Source: Archegozetes longisetosus (Eukaryota > Arthropoda > Arachnida > Sarcoptiformes > Trhypochthoniidae). From it: a stretch of 64,000 nucleotides of DNA. The DNA lies in NCBI GenBank assembly GCA_018873245.2, contig JAEMBT020000008.1, forward strand, positions 15,438,090 through 15,502,089, given 5' to 3'. The notes beneath the pieces were generated by a model that was given only the letters and a program-made list of their open reading frames with translations, was not told the origin of the DNA and searched no databases. Each line of letters begins with the position of its first letter. Position 1 is the first letter of the stretch. The translations under genes and the position numbers were made by a program. Shown here piece after piece: positions 47,362 through 58,864 of this stretch.

Positions 47362-48108
47362 ATGATTATATTTTGTGTGCTCTGTATTTCATTTTTAATT
47401 GCCTACTGTCTACTGAAAAACAGGAGGAAAGAATTACAACAAAGATTCTTTGCATTTATGTTAAGCAAATCGTATTCACTGAATCTGTCACTGTGTTTAG
47501 AGCCTTATAAATGTAAACTGTTCTCATCATTAAATGATATGACTTCACACGATCCTCAATTGGCAGCTCATGGTAACGGTTGTATAAGACTTTTGGAGAT
47601 AGGCATAGGTTCTGGTAATAATCTCAAGTTCTATCCGGACAACACTCATCTCATTTCAGTCGAACCAAATTCACACTTTCAGACACACTTCGAGAAAAAC
47701 AGAAAAACATTTTCAAATATTATATTGGAAAAATCTATCACTGGATCTGCTGAAGATATGTCTGCCATAGAAGATAACTCTATTGATGCAGTTGTCTCGA
47801 CTCATGTTTTATGTTCTGTTAATGACGTTGAGGCTTGTTTAAAAGAAATCAAACGCGTATTAGTACCAAACGGAAAGTTTATTTACGTAGAGCACGTCTC
47901 TTATGAAAGTGGAACTTTCTATCGAACACTCCAAACTTGGATTGAACGCATTTGGAAAATATTCAACGATGACTGTCGACTAATAGTGGAGACAAGTCAC
48001 TTGATAAAACAATCTCAATTTAGTTCGGTTGAAGAACAACATTTTATTGTTAATGAGTTGTTCATTTCTTTAATAAGACCCCATATTTTTGGAATCGCAA
48101 CCAAATGA
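47362..48108 (+). CDS. METTL7-like (thiol) methyltransferase
   Basis: Single-exon frame of 248 residues, close to the 244 of human METTL7A/B (TMT1A/B), which are ER and lipid-droplet anchored SAM-dependent enzymes that methylate small thiols. Residues about 2-19 form a hydrophobic membrane anchor followed by the basic stretch KNRRKELQQR. SAM motif I is LLEIGIGSGNNLKFYP, the acidic ribose-binding position lies in LISVEPNSHF, motif II is in SIDAVVSTHVLCSV, and the post-methylation signature is EIKRVLVPNGKFIYVEHV. WKIFNDDCRL and the C-terminal RPHIFGIATK match the family's GDGC.L and PHIMGKAVK blocks. AATAAA follows at 48150. The gene converges on UGDH, whose stop codon is about 150 bp downstream on the other strand, so the 3' UTRs are likely to touch or overlap. 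Confidence 0.92.
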   Translation: MIIFCVLCISFLIAYCLLKNRRKELQQRFFAFMLSKSYSLNLSLCLEPYKCKLFSSLNDMTSHDPQLAAHGNGCIRLLEIGIGSGNNLKFYPDNTHLISVEPNSHFQTHFEKNRKTFSNIILEKSITGSAEDMSAIEDNSIDAVVSTHVLCSVNDVEACLKEIKRVLVPNGKFIYVEHVSYESGTFYRTLQTWIERIWKIFNDDCRLIVETSHLIKQSQFSSVEEQHFIVNELFISLIRPHIFGIATK

Positions 48109-48255
48109 TTGTAAAGTTATATAAAACAGTAATATAATTATTTTTGATAAATAAAATGAAATGATTAGCTTCCGAGTAATGATACAGAAAGTATAAATAA
48201 TTTTGTATTAAAATTAATAAATAAATACTTGATAGGTATTAAAAGTGAGTTTTGT

Positions 48256-49987
48256 CTAATCAGAAGATATGTATCGATTGATTCTGGTCTTAAATATTTT
48301 AGAAGTTCTTCTGCCAATTGTTTCGACATGATATCCAATTGATTGTAATTGCTCGACATTACTTATCTTTCTTCCATCAAAGAGAAAAGCTGGTTTAAGC
48401 ATTTGATCGTACATTTTCTTGTAGTCCAATTCCTAGTCATAAGAAAAGTCATTTAATTAAATATAAACTCATATTTCATTGAATCTCTTTCTAAGACTTC
48501 TGTAGCTTATACGAGACGATCAGTTTTTACCAGAAATTCATCCCATTCGGTGCAGATGACGATCGCGTGAGCGTCTTGCGTAGCCTTATATGGACTATCA
48601 ACTATTTCAATCAAATTTTGAATTTCATCAGAATCAGCTCTGTCTGGAAACGTTAAATCACTAAAAAAGTAAGGTTCTCACAATTAATTTTCAATCAAAG
48701 TAGTAATTGGAGTTATGAATTACCGCAGAATTTGTCGTTTAGGCACTTTTGGATCATATATGCAAAGTCGTGCCCCCTCTTCGAGCAAATGTTTGCAAAC
48801 AAGAATAGCCGGCGATTCTCTGGTGTCCCCCGTATTCTTCTTGAATGCGAAGCCCAATATTGCTATTTTCTTATCAGTGATTGTATTGAATAGGCACTCA
48901 ATTATTCTAAGAGCAAAACGACTTTTCTGAAAATTGTTCATTTCTATTATCTATGAAATCGTATAGAAATTAAAGCGTTAGTTATTCTGACAACAAATAG
49001 ATCTCGACATCGAATACCTGATACCAATAATTGGCAACTTCTGGCAAATTAAGGCATTCTGAAAGATATACCAGATTAAGAACATCCTTCTGAAAACAAC
49101 TGCCACCAAAGCCAACGCTTGCCTGTAAGAACTTGGACCCGATTCTAGAATCAGATCCAACCGCGTGCGCCACTTCTGAAACGTCAGCTCCAGTTACTTC
49201 ACATATAGCAGAAATAGCATTGATTGAAGAGATTCTTTGTGCGAGAAATGCATTGGCCGCTAGCTTTGATAATTCTGAAGACCACGTATTAGTCGTAAGT
49301 ATTTTTTCGGCAGGAATCCAGTTAGAATAGACTGAACATAATCTTTGAATAGCTCTTCGACCTTCTGGTGTCTCTTCACCGCCAATTAAAATACGATCCG
49401 GATTTAGAAGATCATTAATAGCAGTTCCTTCTGCTAAAAATTCTGGATTTGACAAAACCTCGAATTTGATCCCTGGTTTTGTGTTTGCCTTAAGTATTCG
49501 GTTAATACTTTCTGCTGCCCGAACTGGAACCGTACTCTTTTCAACCACAATCTTACTTCTGGTCGAATAATTAGCTATAAGTCTGGCCACATGTTCTAAA
49601 TTTTTTAGATCAGCTGCTTTTCCTTTGCCAAATCCAAATGTTTTAGTCGGAGTGTTGACTGAAATGAAAATGATGTCCGCCTTTGCTACTTCTTCTTCGA
49701 TGTTGTCCGAGAAAAATAGATTCTTTCCGCGACATTCCTGTACTATTTGGTCGAGTTGTGGCTATAAATCAATTGGAAAAATAGAGTTGTATGTTAAATG
49801 ATAGGAATTGTTTGAAAGTGTTTACCTCGTAAATGGGCAGTTGGTCGCTATTCCACTGTCTGATTCTATCAGCGTTTGAATCAACCACACAAACTCTAAT
49901 ATGAGGACATTTACTAGCGATCACTGCACAAGTGGGTCCCCCCACGTAACCAGCACCGACGCAGCAAATCTTTTCCACGGACATCAT
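48256..49987 (-). CDS. UGDH: UDP-glucose 6-dehydrogenase, five exons
   Basis: Cytosolic NAD+-dependent enzyme oxidising UDP-glucose to UDP-glucuronate, the precursor of glycosaminoglycans (Drosophila sugarless). Exons, minus strand: 49987-49826, 49761-49018, 48950-48724, 48660-48531, 48432-48256, with consistent phases and 479 residues (human 494). The Rossmann motif is [28 protein letters not shown] joins exons 1 and 2; [47 protein letters not shown] and [20 protein letters not shown] follow. The catalytic cysteine block is [18 protein letters not shown]. Exon 3 begins IIEMNNFQ after YWYQ, matching QVIDMNDYQ of relatives, and carries [20 protein letters not shown] and IYDPKVP. FLFDGRK is in the last exon. 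The C-terminal tail is shorter than in vertebrates. Two adjacent ATGs (49987, 49984) are possible starts. The frame is intact. Confidence 0.95.
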
Positions 49988-52900
49988 TTTGTATGGGTTC
50001 AGTTGTTTGCGACTGTCGATTTGACTAACGATTGCAAAGTAAACTGTAACGAAGATATGATGATGTGTTGTATTTATATTATATTTAATAGTCGTATAAG
50101 ACGTGAACAACACTAACTCTAGTGATGCCCTCACCAATAAATAGTATAAAATATTAGTGAAATGCCAGTCAAATACCAGTCATATACGGATCTGTAATAA
50201 ATAAGGTTTTAATGACTTAAGTTATGGTTTACAACCCATGAAAAGAGGCCGATCATATCATTCATATTACTCTTATTATTCTTATTATTCATACCATTAT
50301 ATAAAGTTAGCTATAAAAACTTGCAGTAAAATACTGGCATTAATTGATGTTCTTAAGTAGGATTGATGTAAAAGTGAAAGCTTTCAAAATGAGACAGGAC
50401 AACAATTTGTTGCCTTTGGAAATCACGTTTTGCTAGATATGTGAGACGCCCTTTTAGAGAATGCACAAACAATGTGTTCGCACAGACTCTCTCTTCTGAG
50501 TAAATCACACTCAATAAGACTGGTTTTAATGCTCACTTTGATAACTTGCGAGCGTGGGCTTCATCCCTACGATAGACCCAAAGTCGCAACTTTTCAACAC
50601 TTCAACTTTTACCACATCTTATTCTTTATGATCGAATAACCTGAACAGTTTACCAACGATCTCACTTAAATACGAATTACTGAAATTATTTTTAAACAAA
50701 ATAACTGATAGAAGGGCTCAAATTTGTTGGCGCTTGCTTTTTTCAAGTTGTTCGAGAGTTCGTATTGAAACAAATTTCAAACTTATTATAAAATAATTGG
50801 TCATTTTAGCAATGCAACATAGGTTAGCACAATTATATGCATCGTGTTTGACAACCCGATTAAATGATAAATTTACAAGCTCAAAATTAACGATCTGAAT
50901 GAAAGCCAGTAAAATTCCTAAATATTATCCGATTCATTGACAGCAAAGTTTATTTCGCGCGTAATCAACAATATCTTAACACCGGTACCTTAAAGAATAA
51001 ATTGACAAATTAGGAAAAACCAACTTTTCAGATCAATACTCTCAAACAGGTGAATAAAAGCGATTTTCGTTTTAATTTGTTACTCATTGAACATTTGTTC
51101 ACAAAATTTGTAGCATTTTGTTGGCACATCAAACCTAATACATATTGTGAGCATTAGATTAAAATGTATTAAGTAATTTGGTAAATTTTTACAAAACTTG
51201 ACAGTAAATGTATGATAAAAGTAAATGTTTGAGTTACTTTTAACTGAATTCTAAACAACAAATAGTCGTGTAATTATTAGGATGATCTAAATACACTGTG
51301 TGGTCGTGTGATGAATGAGTGCGATATTTTCATACTACAAAACTTTGTTTACTTGTTAGTCAATTGTAACATAACTTGTTATTGTAACAAACAAGTATGA
51401 ATATGAATTATGTTTTTAGTAAAGTCATATTCTCATCATGACTTTGCTCTATCTAATGCTAAATTTTTTTTTATTTTTCGATAAATTAAATCATTTTGAA
51501 TGAAAATTCAAATAAATGCTCATCAACTATAATATTGCCTTAAATTGGTTTGTTATATTCCAGATCGAAGTTAAGTGTTGATACAGTTAAACACTAGCTT
51601 TGTAAAGCTATAGGTATGAATGGTATTGAAATAATGTTTTACGTGTACCAATAGCATATACAGAAATAGCTATAAAAGTTTATATTCATGAGTTAATAAA
51701 TCGTCTAATAATTCATAAGCAAATAATTCATACCTGACGGCTATTCTAAGTGCATATCATGGAATCCTTGAATTTAAAATTTTATAATTTAGATTAGAAT
51801 TTGTAATATTGTGTTATTATGATTGTATAAAACAAGTTGATCATTGATCATTAATATTCGGCCAATGATTCGTTCGTATGGCATATGCCAGTGTCGATTA
51901 AAATAAATCAATGTCAAAAATTATAATAACTGAACAATTTTAAGCTGAAAAGAGCAATCCTTTTAATCAAAATTCAGTTTTCAGCCTAACCTAATGGGAA
52001 ATCCCATGTCTCATCTGATAAATTCCAATCCATGCCTATACATAAATCTATAATTTATGACTAAACCACACATTAAATCAGTTCTTTCAATAGAGTTATG
52101 TCAAAATTCATATTTGCTGTAATGCATCACTTCAATTATGTATTTGAAATTTTTTAGCCTAACTTCTTATGAAAAGGCTCTAAAACTGTGCTTTACTCAG
52201 AATTAGAAGGCATGAATAAGCTTGAACAGTGAGTAGACATTAGCTCACATTTGTATATTTGTTTTCTGAAAGCAAAAAGTCTATAGAAATCGATATAAAG
52301 AATTTATTGATTCGTGTCACTGATCAGGCTGACTATTGATTGGGAGGCATAAAAGCTATAGTATCAGTTCAGAAAGCAACAAATTTGCGTATCACTCAAA
52401 TAACGCTTCAATAGCACAAGTATTCTTCGGATTATTGATTTTCATTTGAAACAAATACGCCAGCACTCAAATAAGTCTAAATTGTAAGAAGTATTCATCT
52501 ATTTCTTGGCTTCAAGTAAAACATCGAAAATGGTTTTTATGAAGTAAATTAAGTTTCTCATAATTAAGTACTTGAAAAGATAAAATAATTTTAGACTAAA
52601 AGATTAAAATTGAAAGAGACTGAACAACAATAATGACTAGGCTTGTTTAGTAGACCTTATTTGATTCCAATATAAGGAAATTCGTTGAGCTGAACGCAAC
52701 TTTTTTCAGTGTGTTCTTTGAATTAAGGCTGCCTTCCCTATGACTTATTGGGAAATCGCACTTCAGGCTGAATGTCTTTTAAGCTTCTCGTGAATTTAGA
52801 ACGTTTTGCTTGATCACCATTATCTTGATAAAGCTTTATCATATTATCTATGCCGAGCTTAGTTGTTGGAGAGTACAATACTGTTAATACAGTTTAATAG

Positions 52901-54563
52901 CAACTATTTTCGTTCAAAGATTTCGATAAGTTATTTCCCAAATTAGCTTAGGAAATACTATTCTATTAGAGCTACTGTATTGTATTGTGTTATCACATTT
53001 TTCTTCAACAATGTTATATCTCTTCCTTTCCATAGCATTTGTTAGTTTCACATTAATTATCGTGTCTAATAAGGGAACTCATTATCTAATTGACAGTTCC
53101 AATTGATTTGGTAATATTTTTTGTAAGAATTTGACTTAATTTGAAATTTTCATCTTTTATCTTTTGTCTGAGATATAATTTGCGTTTCATCTTTTCGAGT
53201 ATTATTTCGGTTGAACCCAAATTTTTGCACAACTTTCACACTAATCAAAGCTTGAACCTCATTTCCTATATAACTCAGAGCCAGATGTTTGTGTGTCAAT
53301 TTTTATCTACATTTTTTCTCAGGCTATAACAATCGAGTCAAACTTTTAATCTTACAGTCAATCGACAAAATATGTGAGTACAGAATTCCAAAGAACTGGT
53401 AGAAAAGTATGCTTGTTATATCTAATCCTGATAATTGTTTAATCTTGTGGATATATAACTTTAAGATTGAATAAGATCTCTATTATTTAAAGTTGAAAAT
53501 TTGAGTCGATTATTAACTTTAAATGACTTGATTTATGCAACACTATGATTGTTAAGTTCAATTATTTAACCTTATTTTTTACTAACTATTCAATATCCAG
53601 ACAAACAAATCATTTTGTCAGAAATTGTCTGAGTATTGAAAAATGAGTAAAAATTGAGGTTTAAATAATTGACCTCATATAGCCATAAGATTATACGAAA
53701 CAAATCATTTAAAGTTAATTATGGACTCTGATTTTCAATTTTAAATAAAGGCCTTATTCCATTTTCAGATTATATATCTATCCACAAGATTAAATAATTA
53801 TCAGGGTTAAATGATCATGTCCATTAAATTTATTTTTCTTTGAACTTTTAGAATTTCATACCTCTTAGATCTGGGATATATGCGGAACTGTTCTTATCAA
53901 CGAATCCATAATGAAATTTATTGCAATTTTTACGACTTTACAATTAAAACACAATAAAAAGACTATTAAACATTGAATAGTACTTCATTTTTTTGTGTTT
54001 GTATATCATTTATCTTCGAGAATATCTTTATATTACAGGAGTCTGATAGAAAGATATTGCGAATCAAATATTGTAATTCCAAAAGTGGAAACAACTCAAA
54101 ACTATGAAAATTCTTCAAAATGTTTAAGAAAGTTCTAAAACAAATCATTTAAGAAATTTTTACAAATAATTGAAATCTTACAAAAAATGATTGAAATAAT
54201 ATACGAAACATGACTGTCCAAAAAGGGACACAAAGTTTTAAACCTAATGACTAAGTCGATTATGAAATTTTATTATTTACACAAAGAGTAAAAATATTGT
54301 AAAAGTATTAAATTTGCTGTGTATAGTTAGAGTATTCAAATTGAAGAACATAAGGAACTTTGCAATGCTTCATTCAAATTAGAAATGCTAACTTTCATAA
54401 TGTTAGATAAGTCTGAGTAAGTCCACTATCACAACATTAATACTTGTAAATTAATAAAAAATTGACTACAGCGTACTTCATATCGATCCAAAAACTCATT
54501 CAAACATATATTTTAAGCATCATTTTATTCTCTTTTTTCCAGAAACTCATTCAAACTTGCTTA
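49988..54563. other. 4.6-kb intergenic region, no supported feature
   Basis: AT-rich DNA between the UGDH 5' end and the Shisa-like gene 3' end (both minus strand). A weak 70-codon shadow frame antisense to UGDH and small frames near 53141 and 53966 have no recognisable content. No transposon ends, tandem repeats or RNA genes were recognised by eye. Confidence 0.5.
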
Positions 54564-55295
54564 TTATACGGCAGCTTCCTTACACTTATCATCATTGATA
54601 TAGCCATTGGGTTTGTCGCGTAATGGGTGAGCGATCACAACCGTATTACCAATTGGAGAGTCCATTGGCATCATTGATGAATACAGCGGCATTTCACCCA
54701 TTTTATGAGCTATAAGTAAAAGTTAGTAAGTTCAAATCAAAAGTTTAATTATTGAATGTTAATTGAGTTGACTCCTTACCACATCCCGCATAATCTCTGG
54801 TGTATCTAATTTTGCATGAATTATAGAGAGGACATGACGGACAAAAGCAACAAACCAGTAGAAATATCGAAAAGATCAGACAAATCATTGATATCGTCAA
54901 TGCTATGATGAATGCCAAACTAGTTCAATACAAAATAAAAAGTAATACATAAGCTTGAGGCAAACCAACATTTGATCCAACTTTAGATTAAGATCTATAG
55001 TGAGCGTTAGGTAAAGATAAACAATGTCTCAGCTGAGGGAATCTTACTTTTGATCAATTTCGTAGATGCTAGTCAAGTGAGAAGGACAGCATCGGTTATC
55101 ATTGCAGCACTCATTATAATGCTTTGGAAGAAGACCTGGACATTCGTAATAATTTTTAGTTCTGGTTGCTTCCAATTTAGAAGTGGCAGTTTCTTTCAGT
55201 GGACAGTAAACTGTAGCGTAAGATATTGAAATATATGTGAATAAACTGAAAATTACTAAAACAACATTCATCGTTGTTGAGATCTCGACCGGCAT
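54564..55295 (-). CDS. Shisa/CYYR1-like single-pass membrane protein
   Basis: Exons, minus strand: 55295-55048, 54919-54780, 54709-54564, with introns of 128 and 70 nt and phases 2 and 1, 177 residues. A signal peptide (from the first ATG, or from the in-frame ATG at 55271 giving MNVVLVIFSLFTYISISYA) precedes a small ectodomain with paired cysteines: YYECPGLLPKHYNECCNDNR followed by CCP. The transmembrane helix LAFIIALTISMICLIFSIFL runs into a Cys-rich juxtamembrane LVCCFCPSCPLY that could be palmitoylated. The cytoplasmic tail is Met/Pro-rich and short. The CC...CC ectodomain, one helix and a Cys-rich stop are typical of the Shisa/CYYR1/VOPP1 superfamily, whose members act as trafficking adaptors for receptors. 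No PPxY motif is seen, so WBP1-type WW binding is not evident. The exact subfamily is uncertain. Confidence 0.75.
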
Positions 55296-56476
55296 TGTTT
55301 TATTGATTTTTCGATTGGGCGGTCTCTTACAGCATGCACTCCAAAAGAGTCAAAGCAAAACAGATGTGATCGCAGCAGGATAGCTATATTTCTAAATTTC
55401 ATCCAATTTTTAATGCTTCTAACTTATACTTTTTTCTATATTTTAATTATTGTAACATATGTTTTAATTAGTAACTAAGCGCCTCAAATTCTTTTCACAA
55501 CTGGCTTTTGTTTTTTTATATGTTTATTCAACTTTGCACAGTACGAATACCTTATTGAACTAATTCCATCCAACTTTCACTCCGTCTAAAACTTTGTACA
55601 GACTCAAACTTTTAACAAAGAGATCCAAACTTGAAAGATTGGAATAAATGTTTAATTAAGCGAATAACAACTGATTTCAATATTGGCAAATCACATAATG
55701 ATAAAAGAATATTTAGTCAACTGATTAAATATTATGTCAAGAATAATACAGTCAAGGGAAAAGCCATTAACAGTCTCTTCAGTATCTGTTTGCGAGTGCT
55801 TTATTAATTTTCTCAAAACCTTTTCTTCGCTCTTGTTTTGTTGTTTGGCATCATTTGAATTAGTGGTTACTTTACGAAATAAACATCTAATAGATGCAAA
55901 TATTCGTGCCTTTCCCGCATCACAAACAAGTAATAATTAAAAGTTTGGGCTCTGTACGAGCCTCGTCCCTGATCTAATTGAATAACATCAGCTCTATTAC
56001 ACTCTTTGAAGTACGAGTCAATAAACAACTACTTTTTGTCATAATTTTGAAAATTTTGCTGATAATGCTATTTCATCATTAAATTATGTTAAACTATAGT
56101 AAGATTCTCACTCTTATTTAAATCCACTGTTCTGTTGAATAACTTTCAATTGTTTTGTCATTTGTTTATCGATATTAGAAAATAAAAGAGTCTGTTATCT
56201 AAAATTTTCCCAATATATTCAAAGTGTGTTTCAGTACAATTAATTGGTCTGAACTGCTCGTAAGACTGATTTTGTGAGCTGAGTTCGAGTCGTGTTTGCG
56301 CTCAATTTCAAGTAAACTAAACTTTTTTCTTACAATCAAAACCTTAATTTTAATTGATTTTGTCTGATAGATGTGCAAATCAGTCGATATTTTACAAATG
56401 AACTGTAAATTTTTGACTTTTATTAAATCATTGAATAAATTGATCTGCGACTTTGGTTCTATAAAAATTTGAAACC
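55296..56476. other. Divergent promoter region between Shisa-like gene and SLC41 copy 1
   Basis: About 1.2 kb with the presumed promoters of both flanking genes. A 68-codon plus-strand frame at 55734-55940 has a few hydrophobic stretches but no recognised domain or start context and is not called. Confidence 0.45.
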
Positions 56477-58864
56477 ATGACTAAACTCGCAGCTGAAGCC
56501 AATCCTGAGCGATGCATGAACTGCGGTCATAACTCTAAAAATCTAGAGAGCCAAGAACTGATTTTCAAAATAATTAAGGAAGAACTGATTAAGAAGAAGC
56601 CTAACGAGTGGATAAAGTCAGAAAAGGCTTCAAATGAAGAAAGCACTAAATGCGAGCTTTGCAGAAAGAAATTTGCAACAGAGACGCAAAATTTTCAAGT
56701 TACTAATGAAAAGATAAAACAATTGGATAATTCAACCAACAGCTATGGCAGTATTAACCCAGTGGTTGTTATTAATATTCTGTGCGATAATAATGAAACT
56801 GATCGACAAACTGATAGCAATGATGAAAATGGAGGCATTGTTAACGAAGCCTTTCACCATGAAGATGAAACACTTTCTGATCCTAAAACAATACCAGAAA
56901 TCAGAGAACAACAGCTCGACCATCACAATGGCTACGAAGTGGAAGACAAAGAAGATATGATTTGTACAAAGTCTGATAAATGGAAAACTTCTTCGAAAAG
57001 ATCGATAGCTTCAGTGATATCTAGCACTTCGACACAATTGAAAGCAACAACTTCTACAAGAAGAAGATCTTCAGCTCTAACATCAAATGGAAGCGAAAAA
57101 AGGAGAGGAAGCATAATAAATATGTTATTTGGCGATCCAGAACTGTCTGGACGTCGATTCAGTCAAGACATACGAGTAAATGATAAAGAGTTTATTGATG
57201 AATACGAAACACTTAGAGTGATTTTTCTCCAAGTTTTTGTGCCATTTCTGATCGCAGGTTTCGGAAATGTGGGCGCAGGAATTATTCTCGACTACGTTCA
57301 ATATTGGGATGTTTTTCAATCAGTAACTGAATTATTCATTTTAGTTGCCTCGTGAGTAAACATTTGGTTGTCTAAGTAGCTATTATGTGATTATTCATTT
57401 CCAGATTAGTTCTCTTATAAAGAGCTACCCGTATGTTATTGTAACAGATTTTTATTGACTTTTACTCCCAAAAGATTTCTTGGTTTTAAAGGCAATCTTG
57501 AGATGACATTAGCCGCAAGATTGTCGACTCAGGCAAACCTCGGCAATCTGGATAAATCATCAGAGCAATGGAAAATAGGTGTGGGCAATCTGATTCTAGT
57601 TCAGTCTCAGGCAATTGTAGTCGGATTCTTAGCAGCACTTATTGCTATACTAGTCAATATTGTAAAAGAATTGAATTTTGAACCAGAACATTGTTTGTTA
57701 ATTTGCGCCACAAGTCTTATAACTGCTTCCGTTACTGGATTTTTTCTCGCATCACTTATGATAGTTGTGATAATCGTATCGCGAAAAGCTGGAGTCAATC
57801 CTGACAATTGTAGTACTTTAATCGCTGCATTTTTAGGCGATATCTCAGCTGTAGTCATGTTGGCTGCAACTGCAAAACTACTTTATATGGTTAGACATAT
57901 CGCATGGATTGCACCATTTCTTATTGGATTGTTTATAGTAGTCCTACCTCTATTTATTTATATTGCAACAAAAAATGAATACACAACAGATATCATAAAG
58001 AAAGGATGGATTCCTATCATTATAGCAATGCTTATATCAAGTATTGGAGGCTTTATATTTGACTTTGCAGTCAACATTTTTCAAACAATAGCTATCTTTC
58101 AGCCCATAATCAATGGGGTCGGGGCCAATTTAGTGGCTGTTCAAGTGAGATATAATCATACATCTAGTCGTGATAAGTATCTTATTTTATATCTTCAAAT
58201 CTAAGGCTAGTCGAATATCAACATATCTTCATCAGAGGTGCCCATTGGGACAGAAACCACCAGAAAGTTGTGAAATTGACACTCGCATTTGTCAACTGCC
58301 ACATCATGTATTCATTGGGTCGAGTGAGTTATCGTTTTGCTGCTTCTCTATGCAATTATTTAGTTCAATACAAATAGATCAGATAAATTGTTCACCTTTT
58401 ATATTCAATTAAATCAAACAAATCAATTGTCTATTCAGATACAAATGTGAGAACAGCTCGTCTCCTGTTAATTATGGCCCTTCCTGGCCATATTATTTAT
58501 ATAATAACTATAAGATTAGTTAAATTCAATGAAGTGTCACTAACGACTCCATTCATTGCTATTTATTTGTTGGTGGCATTAGTCCAGGTCTCTATTCTTC
58601 TCTATATCGCGCATGTTTTGGTGCCTTTTCTCTGGACTAAGAAAATAGATCCAGACAATAGTGCCATTCCAGGTAAATATTTACTTTCAATACATAACTG
58701 AAAGTTTGCAGTAATGAAGTTATAACGAGAATACATTTATCAAAGGAATTATGGCAACTGGAGATCTGATCGGGACTACATTGCTCACCTTAGCCTATAT
58801 GCTTCTCGTAAGCATTGCAGATCCAAATGCTTCGAATAAACAATCAGATCATTTGCAATTCTAA
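56477..58864 (+). CDS. SLC41-type divalent cation (Mg2+) transporter, copy 1
   Basis: SLC41 proteins are eukaryotic relatives of bacterial MgtE and move Mg2+ across membranes. Exons: 56477-57351, 57475-58144, 58206-58323, 58439-58672, 58746-58864, phases 2, 0, 1, 1, total 671 residues; AATAAA at 58960. The first 240 residues are a cytosolic, charged, low-complexity extension with two CxxC pairs (CMNCGH near residue 13 and CELCRK near 59) and a Ser/Arg-rich basic patch ([20 protein letters not shown]). The first MgtE-like half follows: [51 protein letters not shown]. The second half has [50 protein letters not shown] and [20 protein letters not shown]. Compared with copy 2 and human SLC41A1 the first half has drifted at conserved positions (VASFLGFKGN for [19 protein letters not shown] for TPIAASLGD). 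The second SLC41 gene follows 2.5 kb downstream in the same direction. Confidence 0.93.

Noticed and set aside
55734-55940. A 68-codon plus-strand frame between the Shisa-like and SLC41 genes
   Set aside because: No recognisable motif and no supporting splice or poly(A) signals; within chance expectation for this composition.
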